A stretch of 64,000 nt of DNA from Corynebacterium qintianiae (GCF_011038645.2 NZ_CP064955.1:1984001-2048000), one strand, 5' to 3'; counted from the stretch's first letter, positions 52,001 to 61,118 are shown. The notes: generated by a model from the letters alone, not told the origin. A program made the numbers and translations.

Positions 52001-53751
52001 TTCGCCAGCGAGCGGGCGACAGGGAAGAGATCCTTGTCGGCGCGGTCTTCCAGGTAGTCGGCCAGCGCGGCGGCCGCGTCCTTGCGCCGCGACGGCAGAT
52101 GGCCGGAGACCGGGAGCGCGACCCCGGAGGCGTCGACAAGCTCGGCGCTGGGGGCGACAGGCTCGGCAGGGTAGTCGGCCGGGTCGAAGTCGGCGACGAC
52201 CATGTGGGCGTTCGTGCCGCCGAATCCGAAACCGGACACGCCGGCGATGCGGCGGCCGGAGTAACGCGGCCACTCGCGCGGATCCTCGACGACCTCGATG
52301 TGGTCGGCGTTGAAGTCGACGTACTCGTTCGGGCCGACGTAGTTGACCGACGCCGGGATGGTGTCGTGCTTGAGCGCCTCGACGACCTTGATCAGTGCGA
52401 CGGCACCGGCAGCGGATTCCGAGTGGCCGATGTTGGACTTGGACGAGCCGAGCAGGAGCGGGCTCGCGTTCGTGCGGCCGCGGCCGAGGACGGCGCCGAG
52501 CGCGGTCGCCTCGATCGGATCGCCCAACAGCGTGCCCGTGCCGTGAGCCTCCACCAGATCCACTTCGGCGGGGTCGACACCCGCGTCGGCGTAGGCGCGG
52601 CGCAGCACATCCATCTGCGCCTCCGGGTTCGGGGCGGTCAGGCCGTTGGAGTGGCCGTCGGAGTTGGTGGCGGAGCCCTTGATCACGCCGAGGATGGTGT
52701 CACCGGCATTCATCGCGTCCTCCACCCGCTTGAGCACGAGGACACCGGCTGCCTCTGAGCGGGTGATACCGTCCGCGTCCGAGGAGAACGCGTGGATCCG
52801 GCCCGTCGGGGAAATTACACCGAGCTCCGAGAACATCAGGGAGGCGAACGGGCTGGCCAGCACGTTGACGCCACCGGCCAGCGCGAGGTCGCATTCGCCG
52901 TCTCGCAAGGCGCGCACCGCGTGGTGGGCGGAGACGAGCGACGCGGAGCAGGCGGTGTCCACGTTGACGGACGGTCCGCGGAAGTCGAACGCGTAGGAGA
53001 TGCGGTTCGGGATGATCGCCGAGGACGACCCGGTCAGCGCGTACGGGTGCGCCTGCGCCGGGTCGGCGGACATGAGCATGCCGTAATCGTTGTTGGAGGA
53101 ACCCACGAACACGCCGACCGACTCGCCGCGCAGCGAACTCGCCGGGATGTGCGCGTTCTCTAACGCCTCGAAAGCGAGCTCGAGCATGATGCGCTGCTGC
53201 GGGTCCATGTTGACGGCCTCGAGCGGGCTGAGCCCGAACATCTCGTTGTCGAAGGAGGCGATGTCGCTCAGGTACCCGCCGGCGGTGTTCTCGTCCTGCA
53301 GCTTCGTGCGCATGACCGGGTCGCCGAGGTATTCGGACCAGCGCCCTTCTGGCAGCGGGCCGGTGGTGACCCGGCCGTCGATAAGCAGCTGCCAGAACTC
53401 CTCGACGCTGTCCGCACCCGGGAAGCGGCCTGCGGTGCCGACGATCGCGATGTCGCGGGTGGCTGGCGAACTCGTCGCTTCTCGACGCCCGTACTCGCGC
53501 GCCGGGGCGGCCTCCGCCTTCGGGGCAGTCAGCGCAGCGGCCAGCGCGGCAATCGTCGGATGTTGGTATGCGATGGTCGGATCCACGCGGGTGCTGAGCA
53601 AGTTCTCCAGCTCACCGGACATGATCACAGCGTCGCGGGAGGACAGGCCGAAAGACTCCAGAGGTTTCCCCGGATCGATCTCTGCGGCCTCAATGCCGGT
53701 GGCCTGGGAGACCCAATCGCGCAGCCATGTGATCAGTTCGGTTTCATTCAT
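48994..53751 (-). CDS. pks13: Polyketide synthase Pks13, mycolic acid condensase
   Basis: 1585 aa. Domains in order: N-terminal ACP (about 5-75, serine in FGLSSRD), ketosynthase (about 100-525; Cys268 in VDTACSASL, His403 in EAHGTGT, His443 in GHSESAAG), acyltransferase (about 630-945; Ser718 in MGMSMGEMG), second ACP (about 1140-1215, DLGLDSLMGMR), and C-terminal thioesterase (about 1345-1585, LAGWSFGGALAYE). It condenses the FadD32-activated meromycoloyl chain with a carboxyacyl unit and the thioesterase domain transfers the product to trehalose. It is flanked by fadD32 and accD3, the canonical condensation operon. All catalytic residues are present. Confidence 0.96.
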   Translation of the reverse strand: MNETELITWLRDWVSQATGIEAAEIDPGKPLESFGLSSRDAVIMSGELENLLSTRVDPTIAYQHPTIAALAAALTAPKAEAAPAREYGRREATSSPATRDIAIVGTAGRFPGADSVEEFWQLLIDGRVTTGPLPEGRWSEYLGDPVMRTKLQDENTAGGYLSDIASFDNEMFGLSPLEAVNMDPQQRIMLELAFEALENAHIPASSLRGESVGVFVGSSNNDYGMLMSADPAQAHPYALTGSSSAIIPNRISYAFDFRGPSVNVDTACSASLVSAHHAVRALRDGECDLALAGGVNVLASPFASLMFSELGVISPTGRIHAFSSDADGITRSEAAGVLVLKRVEDAMNAGDTILGVIKGSATNSDGHSNGLTAPNPEAQMDVLRRAYADAGVDPAEVDLVEAHGTGTLLGDPIEATALGAVLGRGRTNASPLLLGSSKSNIGHSESAAGAVALIKVVEALKHDTIPASVNYVGPNEYVDFNADHIEVVEDPREWPRYSGRRIAGVSGFGFGGTNAHMVVADFDPADYPAEPVAPSAELVDASGVALPVSGHLPSRRKDAAAALADYLEDRADKDLFPVARSLAKRNHGRSAAVVQASSIEEAVKRLRMVAEGKTAPGIAVADAPSAVGPVFVYSGFGSQHRKMAKKLIELSPLFRRRMEQLDEVVKFESGWSVLDIVADDEQTYDIQTGQVAITAIQVAQTDLLASFGITPAATMGMSMGEMGAAYGAGGLTGEEAVRIACHRARLMSEGEEQIAGTDAEGAMAVVELGREELAEFVRTHPEAEGVEPAVYAGPGMTTVGGPSTAVDVLVAALEAEERFARKLQVKGAGHTSMLDPIMGDLAGELAGLTGQPLRVPLYSSVDRGVVYPAGETVHNDEYFLRMTRQPVYFQDATEAALAAGHTTFVEIAPNPVAIMGMMNTAFSAGKPDVQLLYSTKRKVDEVESLRDLAAKLYVQGIDVDFTGFYGPGPVLEAPATTFKRNHLWTAARPLSGGGSLLGAKVTLPEGKIAYAIQADRVFSPHQLIDAVVDEVNPGAVVVATEEHGVLPAHGELTTIVASSLGGTSITVYDGDSLLAEGFATTLDLAHPRSPQGVAEVAASQGAAPIHDPEVEVVRWDPASGETVEQRLRAIVSETMGYDAEDLPNELPLIDLGLDSLMGMRIKNRVENDFQIPPLQVQTLRDASVADVITIVEQAVSGNTDAPQQMADNSATRDPASEVAKARAAEKSGVGVAPRDASERMVFGAWAKYAGAAAAGVTSELPDIGADAAADIAAHLSERSGIEVTAAEVRAAGTLEPLANKVREGLETPVDGNVRVFRERGEGVDKPSVFLFHPAGGSSSVYEPLSRRLAGDVPVYGIERLEGTLEDRAAAYVADIERLSGGRPVVLAGWSFGGALAYEVAHQLGDDKVEFIALLDTTQPSQPTPNTPEETKKRWERYAEFAKDTYGLDFPVPYDLLDTAGEDAVLNMLGEFLATTDASEHGLAAGVLEHQRASFVDNQILGNLDFSRWAGVNVPVLLFRAERMHDGAIMLEPAYAHIDEDGGWGVIVDDLEIVHLPGDHLAVVDEPAVGIVGKHMNDWIENVNRR

Positions 53752-53762
53752 AGGGATCCAGC

Positions 53763-55553
53763 CTAACGCTCGAGGTATTTCTTCATGTTGACGCGGCGGG
53801 CGATCTTGCCCGAGGACGAGCGGTCGATCTCGTTCGGGGCGAAAAACTCGACGACGTCCGGCGAGATGCCGTGGGTCGACGTCACCGCCGCGCGGATGGT
53901 GTCCTCCGCGGCAAGGTCGCCATCGGAGGAGGCGCCGTCGGCACGCTCGACGAAGATGACGAGGCGCTCAACATCCTCACCGGGGACGGCGAAAGCGGCG
54001 ACTGAGTCCGGGCGGACATGGTCGGTCGCTTCCATGACAGTGGCTTCGATGTCCTGCGGGTAATGGTTGCGGCCCGCAACAACCACGAGCTCCTTCAGGC
54101 GGCCGGTGATGTATACCTCGCCGTCGTAGATGGCCCCGAGGTCACCGGTGGCGAGCCAGTTGTCCTTCGGCAGACCCTCGCGCAGCGTCTCGTTGATCGT
54201 GTTGTCGAAGGACTCGCGGGTCTCGTCGTCACGGTCGAGGTATCCCCCGGCGACGTTCGCGCCGTGGATCCAGATCTCGCCGACTCGCCCGTCCTCGACC
54301 TCGTTGCGGGTCTCCGGGTCGACGATGACCAGATCCATCCAGCGCACCGGGCGGCCTGTGGAAGCCATGGGCAGACCTTCTGCTGCCTCCACGACGTTGC
54401 GCTGAGCCAGCTGCTCGCGGTCGAAGCGCGTGAACCGCGGCTCATCGGCAAGCGTCACAATCAGAGTGGCTTCCGCCAAGCCGTAGGCCGGACGCAGCGA
54501 GCTAAAGCGGAGACCCGCGCCCTCGAAGGCCTCCATGAACGTGTCCACACCGGCCTGGGTGACAGATTCGGAGCCGATGATCAGGCCCTCGACGGCGGAG
54601 AGGTCGACGTTGTCGTCTTCGGCGAGACGGGCGTAGCGCGCCGCGACGTCGAGTGCAAAGTTAGGAATGACCGAGTAGACGTGGATGTTCTCCGGGTCGT
54701 CGTCGCGCCGGGCGATCTGGTCGATCCAGCGCTTCGGCTGCTGCATGAAATCGCGCGGGGCCATGAGCTCCACTTCGTTGCCCAGCACGACGAGCAGCAT
54801 CGAGACGATGATGCCCATGTCGTGGTGCAGTGGCAGCCAAATCGGGGCGCGCAGCGGCTGCTTGAGCTTCGCGGCAGTGTAGATCTGGATCACGTTGGTC
54901 ACGATCGACTCGTTGGTCAGCACGACGCCGGCGGGCATACGCGTGGATCCCGAGGTGTACTGCAGGAACGAGGTGTCGTGAGCGGTGTCGGTGCCCTCGG
55001 GGGTCTCGAGCGGGACCCAGGACTCGGCCAGCGAGTCCGGGAGCGAATCAACGGACAGGATACGGGGGCGCTCGGCGGCGGGCAGGTCGGCGAAGTAGGA
55101 GCGCACCGCGGGGGCGCCAGCCTTGTTCGTGAGCACAGTCTTCGCGCCCGAATCACCGAGAACCGCCTTCAAGTGTTCGCCGTGCCCCGGCTCGTTCGGG
55201 TCATACAGGGGAATCGGCACCTGGCTGGCGTACATCGCGCCCATGAAGGCGAAAAGGTACTCCGGCGAGTTGGAGGCGAGAATGGCGACGCGGTCGCCTG
55301 GCTGGCCGACCTGCATCAAGCGCGCGGCGACGGCCTTGACGCGGGTGTTCACCTCGCGGCGGGAGTACTCCACGAGCTCCCCCTCCGCACTCTGAGAGAA
55401 ATCCCAGTACCGGATGTTCGTGTCATCGATTTTGCCCATCTGGGCGCCCATGAAGTGCAGCATCTCGGCGAGGGCCGGGATAGTGAAGTTCTGGGGCAGG
55501 ACGATGTTGCCGTCCTCGTCGATGAAGCGCTGGATGATCACGCCGAGATCCAT
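53763..55553 (-). CDS. fadD32: Long-chain fatty-acid AMP ligase FadD32
   Basis: 596 aa, adenylate-forming enzyme. P-loop-like TSFLQYTSGSTRMPAGVVLTNES, the A5-like FSSLRPAYGLAEATLIV, and TGDLGAIYDGEVYITGRLKELVVVAGRNHYPQDIEATV are characteristic of fatty-acyl-AMP ligases. It activates the long fatty acid as acyl-AMP and loads the N-terminal ACP of Pks13. The stop lies 11 bases before the pks13 start, so they form one operon with accD3. The gene has AAGGAG before its ATG. Confidence 0.94.
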   Translation of the reverse strand: MDLGVIIQRFIDEDGNIVLPQNFTIPALAEMLHFMGAQMGKIDDTNIRYWDFSQSAEGELVEYSRREVNTRVKAVAARLMQVGQPGDRVAILASNSPEYLFAFMGAMYASQVPIPLYDPNEPGHGEHLKAVLGDSGAKTVLTNKAGAPAVRSYFADLPAAERPRILSVDSLPDSLAESWVPLETPEGTDTAHDTSFLQYTSGSTRMPAGVVLTNESIVTNVIQIYTAAKLKQPLRAPIWLPLHHDMGIIVSMLLVVLGNEVELMAPRDFMQQPKRWIDQIARRDDDPENIHVYSVIPNFALDVAARYARLAEDDNVDLSAVEGLIIGSESVTQAGVDTFMEAFEGAGLRFSSLRPAYGLAEATLIVTLADEPRFTRFDREQLAQRNVVEAAEGLPMASTGRPVRWMDLVIVDPETRNEVEDGRVGEIWIHGANVAGGYLDRDDETRESFDNTINETLREGLPKDNWLATGDLGAIYDGEVYITGRLKELVVVAGRNHYPQDIEATVMEATDHVRPDSVAAFAVPGEDVERLVIFVERADGASSDGDLAAEDTIRAAVTSTHGISPDVVEFFAPNEIDRSSSGKIARRVNMKKYLER

Positions 55554-55624
55554 GGGACTCCTTCAGTTCAGTCTGGGGGCAGGTTTGGTAAGCCCATTAC
55601 TATATTGTTTCGCTACTGAAATCG

Positions 55625-56563
55625 TTACTGGGCGTCAATGACGCCGCGCGCCCAATCTACCGTCCACTGCGACGCGGTCGTGCCGGCAATCACATTAGGG
55701 TTGGATGCGTACATGGCGTGGGTGCCGTTGGCCAGCATCAAATCCCCGGCGCGGGAGATCAGGGTGCCGATGTCCTGGGGCGCGTCGCACACGGAATCGT
55801 TCGGCGCGCAAATCTCGAACGCCCGGTCGGAGACCTCGCCGAACCCGCCGGGGCGCGGCCCGCGCATCGTGGCTCCCGGTGTCACAGCGTTGACGACACC
55901 CTGTACCGGCTGGAGCGCGATCTCGGCGCCGATGCCCGGAACCTCACCACCGGGGTTGACACCCACGCCGTTCTCGCGGCGGCCGTCCGCGATCATGACA
56001 GCGCCAAGGAGCTTCTCGGGCGGGACGGCGTGCTGGCGCGTGCCAATCTGGTTGGCGATGTCACCGGCAATGACCGCACCTTGGGAGAACCCGGCGATGA
56101 TGAACTTGGTGCTGGGACAGGTCTGATTGACGAACTCGAGCTCGCCGTTGGTGCGCGCGGTGCCTTCGGTGCGGGACTCGTCGTACGTCATCTCCTGGCG
56201 GCCTTGCTCCGTCTGGATGTTGCGGAACTGCGCGGTGTACGGAGTTGTCCACACCCGCACGTGGCCGATGTCGTACGCCTGCTGGAGGGGCTGCGAAATG
56301 GACAGCATGAAGCTGTAGGGGTTGGCCTGCGGGTTGAACGGGTCATCCTCGCGGCCGCTCTCCCAGGTGCCGGGGATGGAGACGAACTGCACCGCAGGGC
56401 ACCATTCCGGCTCCGCGGGCGGTTCCGGCGAGCTATCCGTCGGCAGCGCGATGGGCGGGTCCAGCTCCGGCAGGCCGCCGTCGCCCGAGCGCCACTGGGC
56501 AATTCCCAGGGCGATGAGAGCGACGATGACCACGACGGAACCGACGATGAGCGGCTTGCGCAC
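55625..56563 (-). CDS. Cutinase-family esterase, Rv3802/Culp6-like
   Basis: 312 aa. An N-terminal membrane anchor (PLIVGSVVVIVALIALGIAQW) is followed by the cutinase domain: WCPAVQFVSIPGTWES, the nucleophile motif FIIAGFSQGAVIAGDIANQIG, and a late LANGTHAMYASNP with the probable catalytic His. The Rv3802 group has phospholipase/thioesterase activity and its gene sits next to fadD32-pks13 in mycolate-producing bacteria. It probably acts in the periplasm on envelope lipids. Length is normal. Confidence 0.88.
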   Translation of the reverse strand: MRKPLIVGSVVVIVALIALGIAQWRSGDGGLPELDPPIALPTDSSPEPPAEPEWCPAVQFVSIPGTWESGREDDPFNPQANPYSFMLSISQPLQQAYDIGHVRVWTTPYTAQFRNIQTEQGRQEMTYDESRTEGTARTNGELEFVNQTCPSTKFIIAGFSQGAVIAGDIANQIGTRQHAVPPEKLLGAVMIADGRRENGVGVNPGGEVPGIGAEIALQPVQGVVNAVTPGATMRGPRPGGFGEVSDRAFEICAPNDSVCDAPQDIGTLISRAGDLMLANGTHAMYASNPNVIAGTTASQWTVDWARGVIDAQ

Positions 56564-56600
56564 TAAGACTCCTTAACTACGGCTAGCTGGACAGCGTCAA

Positions 56601-57083
56601 CTAGCAGAGGTGCTCGTGCGCGGTGTCGTCGATAAGCTTTGCTACTGCGTTGACATCGAGCTCGGTGCGGCGCTGCTCGATGAGCTGACCAGCCACCGCG
56701 TCACGAGTGATACTTGAACCCTGGCACACACTAAAACCTGTGCCTGTGAGTTGGTCTTCAACGCCGTGGACGTTGATTCCCTCGTTCCTGAGCGCTTCCA
56801 GGTAGGCGTCTTCCTCGGGCGAGTAGGCGGACACCTGCGACGGCACCGACTCGACCTCCTGGGCCGGCTGGTCCGCGGCCGAACCAGCGGGGGCCGGCGT
56901 CGGCTTGCGGGAGCTCGTCATGGTTGCGGGCGTCTCTCCGCTCGCTGTCGTCGTTTCTGTTTCAGCGGTTGTGCTTGTCGACGCCTCGGTCGACGTCACC
57001 TCCGAGCTGTCAACAGTGCTGGACCCGCAGGCGGACAGGGCGAGCCCTGCCGCGACCGACAAGGCGGCGAGGCTTCGTTTCAT
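56601..57083 (-). CDS. DUF732-like lipoprotein
   Basis: 160 aa. Signal peptide KRSLAALSVAAGLALSACGSS with lipobox LSAC. A Ser/Thr/Glu-rich linker (about 22-75) precedes a small helical domain: YSPEEDAYLEALRNEGINVHGVEDQL, two cysteines (FSVCQGSS and the C-terminal HEHLC). This is the DUF732 pattern of actinobacterial secreted proteins, probably with a disulfide. Function unknown. Its start lies three bases after the cop1 stop, so it is translated with the mycolyltransferase. Confidence 0.82.
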   Translation of the reverse strand: MKRSLAALSVAAGLALSACGSSTVDSSEVTSTEASTSTTAETETTTASGETPATMTSSRKPTPAPAGSAADQPAQEVESVPSQVSAYSPEEDAYLEALRNEGINVHGVEDQLTGTGFSVCQGSSITRDAVAGQLIEQRRTELDVNAVAKLIDDTAHEHLC

Positions 57084-57086
57084 GCT

Positions 57087-59024
57087 CTACCTCGCCCGCT
57101 CGACGACGCGGCCGAAGACCTCGTCCAGAGTGCCGTGCTGGAAGCTGATCGTCAGACCGCCGGCGGGAATTGACTTCATGTCGGACACCGGCCAGCCCAG
57201 GCGACCCTGCTCCCAGCCGTTCTTGCCCCACTCGTCGAAGATCGCACCGTAGTAGATCACGTGGGCGCCGGTGGCCGGCGACCAGTAGATGTTGCCCTTC
57301 TCGAACTCCTGGAAGAAACCACCGTTGATCCCGCGCTCGTTGCCCCGGGGGTAACCCAGCTCAGAGGCCGCGGTGTTCATCTCGCCGTACTTGGCGCCGA
57401 TTGCGCCGTGGACGATGTTGTGGCTGCCGTCCGGGTTGCGGGTGAGGTAACCGCCCTGGAACTTCTGCACGAAGCCCTTGCCGATCTCCTGTGCCTCGGC
57501 CACCGGGTACTTCAGGTCGCCGTTCTCCCAGCCGTTTTCACCCCACGCTTTGAAAATGTCACCCGGGATGGCGTATGCGCCGGTGGACGGGGTCCAGTAG
57601 ATGGATCCGTTCTGGAAGTGCACGTAGCGGCCGACCCCGTCGGGAGTGGTCATTTCACCTGTGGTGGGGAAGCCTAGCCAACCCTGCGGTCCACCCAGGC
57701 CGTTGTACTTGGCCAGGATCGCGCCGAACAGCGCGTGAGCGCCGGTGTCGGCGCTCCAGTACGCGGTACCGGCACGGAAGTCCTCCGCCTTGCCGCCGGC
57801 GATGTCGTACTCGTTATTCACGCAGGATCCGATGATGCCCGACTTGGTGGCCTCCGCAATGGCGCCGACAGGCAGGCAGTCTGCACCGCGGTCTTCCGTA
57901 GGCACGCCGAGGGCGTCGGCGATGTGCGGCCACGCCTGGGTCATCTCGAACTGCCAGTACTCCCAGGAGTGGACACCGGACGGGCGGAACTTCACGATCG
58001 GCTTCACGTTGGTGCGGGAGGCGTAGTCCACGAACGTCTGGGTGGACATGCGGGAGATGACCTCGAGGCCGATCCCGGCGAGGTTGGCCGGGCCGCGGGC
58101 CACGGCGTTATCTGCGCCGAAATCGTCACGGCCGGAACCGGCGGAGACGTAGACCGTCATTCCCTCGAGCTCCTTAATGCCCAGCTTCGGGTCGTGGTCA
58201 ACCCAGTCCTGCGAACCGACAGGGCCCCACATGGCCAGGGAGTCGTACCTGCCCGCGTCCATCTGTGCGGCCTGGATGGCCTGCGGCATGCCCGGGGTGG
58301 TGGTGTCGAGGTAGCCGGAGAAGGAGCCGACGAAGTCGAACAGGTGGGGGTTGCGCTCCGCGAGGTTGACCGCGGCGGTGCCGCCCATGGAAAGGCCGAC
58401 GACGGCGCGCTTGCCGTTGGAGCGGAACTCGTTGTCCAGCACCGGCACGAGTTCCTTGGTCAGGAAGGTCTCCCACTGATAGTTCTTGCCGTTGTTCGGG
58501 CGCTGCCAGTCGGAGTAGAAGGAGGACTCGCCGCCGACCGGGAGGATGACGTTGACGTTCTTGTCGGCGTAGTACTGCTCGATGTTCGTCTCGATGGTCC
58601 AGCCGTTCTCGTCATCGCGCGCACGCAGGCCATCAAGGGCCCACACCTCGGGGAACTTCGCCTGGGGGTTGGAGTGCCAGTCGCGGGCGAGCAGGATCTG
58701 AACCTGCATCAACTGCTCCGGCATGGCGGCGGACTTGATGAATACGGCGACGCGGCGGTTGGTCAGCCACTCGATGCGGTCGACCGAAACACCGGCAGGA
58801 AGACCAGGGATCTGCGGGTGGCTGTCTACCTCGATCGGGGTGCGCTTCGGCGGGTCCGACGGACGGATGTTGTCAGACAGCCCCGAGCTGGAGCTCAACC
58901 CCGGGAAGCTGCTCTGGCCTACCGCCGGGACAGCTGAAGCGCCGACGATCAGCGCAGTCGGGATTGCGGCCGCGGTGAGCCAGTTGCGCCGCTGAGCCTG
59001 GCGCGGGGAACGAAGTTCACGCAT
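57087..59024 (-). CDS. cop1: Mycolyltransferase with LGFP repeats (Cop1/PS1-like)
   Basis: 645 aa. A twin-arginine-poor signal peptide (WLTAAAIPTALIVGASAVPAVG) precedes the antigen-85/esterase-D domain (about 45-350). Nucleophile Ser lies in AVVGLSMGGTAAVNLAE, and the substrate loop region in PVGGESSFYSDWQRP; the His is in GVHSWEYW. The C-terminal part (about 380-640) consists of LGFP repeats (LGGPQGWLGFPTTGEM, ASELGYPRG, QGRLGWPVSDM) that bind the wall arabinogalactan. It transfers mycolate from trehalose monomycolate to arabinan or a second trehalose. Start ATG 59024 has AGGA nearby; the upstream in-frame extension is rejected. Confidence 0.93.
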   Translation of the reverse strand: MRELRSPRQAQRRNWLTAAAIPTALIVGASAVPAVGQSSFPGLSSSSGLSDNIRPSDPPKRTPIEVDSHPQIPGLPAGVSVDRIEWLTNRRVAVFIKSAAMPEQLMQVQILLARDWHSNPQAKFPEVWALDGLRARDDENGWTIETNIEQYYADKNVNVILPVGGESSFYSDWQRPNNGKNYQWETFLTKELVPVLDNEFRSNGKRAVVGLSMGGTAAVNLAERNPHLFDFVGSFSGYLDTTTPGMPQAIQAAQMDAGRYDSLAMWGPVGSQDWVDHDPKLGIKELEGMTVYVSAGSGRDDFGADNAVARGPANLAGIGLEVISRMSTQTFVDYASRTNVKPIVKFRPSGVHSWEYWQFEMTQAWPHIADALGVPTEDRGADCLPVGAIAEATKSGIIGSCVNNEYDIAGGKAEDFRAGTAYWSADTGAHALFGAILAKYNGLGGPQGWLGFPTTGEMTTPDGVGRYVHFQNGSIYWTPSTGAYAIPGDIFKAWGENGWENGDLKYPVAEAQEIGKGFVQKFQGGYLTRNPDGSHNIVHGAIGAKYGEMNTAASELGYPRGNERGINGGFFQEFEKGNIYWSPATGAHVIYYGAIFDEWGKNGWEQGRLGWPVSDMKSIPAGGLTISFQHGTLDEVFGRVVERAR

Positions 59025-59207
59025 GGAGGTCCTGCCTTTTCCTTTTTCGGGTCTGAATAGTTCCGTCATGCGCTCGTTCCGGGGGTTCCCCTCCCCCGGT
59101 ACGCATGCACAACGATGTAATCGGTTACAACGGAGTACTTGTTACGGTACACGGAAGCTTAAGTTTCACTTGAGAGTTTATAGGAGAGACACGCCGTGTT
59201 AAAGGAG
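59025..59207 (-). promoter_or_regulatory. cop1 upstream region with GTAAC direct repeats
   Basis: Read on the minus strand, GTAAC occurs twice 17 bases apart (59141-59145 and 59124-59128 as GTTAC on plus). Spaced GTAAC-type repeats are known for MtrA response-regulator sites in actinobacteria. MtrA controls envelope genes, so regulation of cop1 by MtrA is possible but unproven. The rest is AT-rich and holds the promoter; no single pair of boxes stands out. Confidence 0.35.
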
Positions 59208-60005
59208 TTATAGATTGTGTCTACGCGAGATCAGTGTGAGCATCCACTGCAACGGCACCACCCGCGATACCGGAAACGCCAGCCACGCCGCCGACCCGCA
59301 CGCGTAAAGGGGTTTTGGCTTCTCAGCCGCGACCACTCGAGCAATCTGCTCCGCCACGCGTTCCGCGCTGATCCCTGACCGCTCGTTGGCGTCCAACTTG
59401 TTCAGCATCCGCGTGAACTCGTCCGTGAAGTCACCGGTTTCGTCAACGTATTTGGTGCGCCGGTCCGACAGTCCCGTGGCAATCGAACCCGGTTCGACGA
59501 CGGAGAACCACACGCCGAAGGGCGCGAACTCACGGCGGGCCGCCAACGCGAACCCCTTGATGGCCGCCTTGGAGGCGACGTAGCTCGAACGGTAAGCCAG
59601 CGGAAAGCTGCCCAGCATGGACCCGACCATGACCACGCGCCCGCGCCCGGCGGCGCGCATCGCCGGGGTCAACCGCTGCGTTAGGTCCACGTGGCCGATC
59701 ACGTTCACTTGGAAAAGGCGCTCCACAGCGTCGCGCGGAAGCTCCTCGAAGGGCCCGGACTGTGACTCCCCGGCGTTGTTGATCAGCACTTCGGGGATGC
59801 CGTGGGCGAGGATCCCTGTCGCGCACTCCTCAATCGACGTTGGATCGTGCAAGTCCAGCGCAACGTACGTCACCCCGTCAATTGGGTCGGACACGGTGCC
59901 GGGATTCCGGGTCGTGCCGATGACACGGTAATCGGCAGAAAGCCGCTGCGCTGTCGCGCGGCCGATTCCAGAGGTGGCCCCGGTGACAACAGCGAGCGGC
60001 TTCAT
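59208..60005 (-). CDS. Short-chain dehydrogenase/reductase
   Basis: 265 aa, classical SDR. Cofactor loop VVTGATSGIGRATAQRL, NNAGES, catalytic Ser in VGSMLGSFPLAYRSSYVASKAAIKGFA with the Tyr-x3-Lys YVASK. Basic residues after the first strand (TTRNPG) suggest NADP preference. It lies between two mycolyltransferase genes, 11 bases after the upstream one, so it is cotranscribed. The substrate is unknown; a role in envelope lipid reduction is possible. Confidence 0.85.
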   Translation of the reverse strand: MKPLAVVTGATSGIGRATAQRLSADYRVIGTTRNPGTVSDPIDGVTYVALDLHDPTSIEECATGILAHGIPEVLINNAGESQSGPFEELPRDAVERLFQVNVIGHVDLTQRLTPAMRAAGRGRVVMVGSMLGSFPLAYRSSYVASKAAIKGFALAARREFAPFGVWFSVVEPGSIATGLSDRRTKYVDETGDFTDEFTRMLNKLDANERSGISAERVAEQIARVVAAEKPKPLYACGSAAWLAFPVSRVVPLQWMLTLISRRHNL

Positions 60006-60016
60006 TAGCGCGCCCC

Positions 60017-61030
60017 TTACCAGGCGTTCATCACATCGAGCACGCGAGGCTTAGTCGCCTCGAGCTGGCTGCCGAACTGCTGCCAGTTGTGGATGCCGGT
60101 CGGGGTGAAGGCTTCGGTGAAGTTGATGCCGGTGGCGCGAGCCTTCAGAGACCAGAGGCGGGTGGTGAAGTTGGAGTATGCCTCGAGCGCGACGCCGGCG
60201 GCGACATGCTGCGGAAGGTAACCCGCGTCCGCCGGGCCGGGCCGGGCAGAGCCCGCGGAGATATAGACATCCGTGTTGCGCAGGTTGCCCATGTTCAGGA
60301 ACGGGTCGTTCTCGAAACGAGCCGGGCTGATGACGGAGCCGTACATGGCGTTGGTGTTGTACCCGCCAGCGTCAAGCTGGGCGAGGCGGAAGGCGGTCTG
60401 CCCGCCGGGAATAGTGGTGGCGAGGTAACCCGAGAACGACAGAACCTGGCGGAACTGGTCGGTGTGCTTCGCGGCCAGGTTCATCGCGGCAGTGCCGCCC
60501 ATGGAAAGGCCCAGAATAGAGTTATTGTTCGGCGCCACACCGAAGTGCTGCTGGAGGTAACCCGGGAGCTCCCCGGTGAGGAAGGTTTCCCACTTGTACA
60601 CGACGGGGTTGTTGAAGTCGTAGGTCGCCGGCGCGGTCCAATCCGCGTAGAAGGAAGACTGTCCTCCCACCGGCATCACGAGAGTGATGTTGGAATCGAC
60701 GTACGTCTGCGCGGCGTTGACGTCATGCAGCCAGGCGTTGGTGTACTCCGTCGCGCGGAGTCCGTCCAGCAGGTAAAGACCGGCGTTGCCGCCGCGCACG
60801 GCGGGCTGGATCTGGACCGGGATGTTGCGGCCCATCGACGGCGACCACACGTCGCAGCGCTGCACCCAGAATCCGACGGCGTCCCACTCGCAGGCGCCAG
60901 TCGCATCAGGACGAAGCCAGTCCCGGTTGGCCGCGTTGGCTTTCGGCGCGGCCACGGTCATAGACGCCGCAATGGCAAAGATAACGAGCAGCGCCGTCAC
61001 AGCGCGCTTCATGGAAATGCTCGCGTTCAC
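60017..61030 (-). CDS. Mycolyltransferase, antigen-85 family, single domain
   Basis: 337 aa from GTG 61030, which has AGGGGG five bases upstream; an ATG at 61012 lacks such a site. Signal peptide MKRAVTALLVIFAIAASMTVAAPKANA, cut before ANRDWLRPD. Nucleophile in SILGLSMGGTAAMNLAA; trehalose-binding loop in PVGGQSSFYADW; His in TPTGIHNWQQFG. It has no LGFP repeats, unlike cop1. It transfers mycolic acids in the periplasm or outer envelope. Two paralogues one gene apart suggest division of labour between trehalose dimycolate and arabinan acylation (inference). Confidence 0.9.
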   Translation of the reverse strand: MNASISMKRAVTALLVIFAIAASMTVAAPKANAANRDWLRPDATGACEWDAVGFWVQRCDVWSPSMGRNIPVQIQPAVRGGNAGLYLLDGLRATEYTNAWLHDVNAAQTYVDSNITLVMPVGGQSSFYADWTAPATYDFNNPVVYKWETFLTGELPGYLQQHFGVAPNNNSILGLSMGGTAAMNLAAKHTDQFRQVLSFSGYLATTIPGGQTAFRLAQLDAGGYNTNAMYGSVISPARFENDPFLNMGNLRNTDVYISAGSARPGPADAGYLPQHVAAGVALEAYSNFTTRLWSLKARATGINFTEAFTPTGIHNWQQFGSQLEATKPRVLDVMNAW

Positions 61031-61118
61031 AGGGCCCCCTAAGGCATTGACACTAAAAGGTGACGTTGACGTTATCAACCTGTAGTGTTTCGCGCCAATA
61101 ATAATGGGAGAAATCCCG

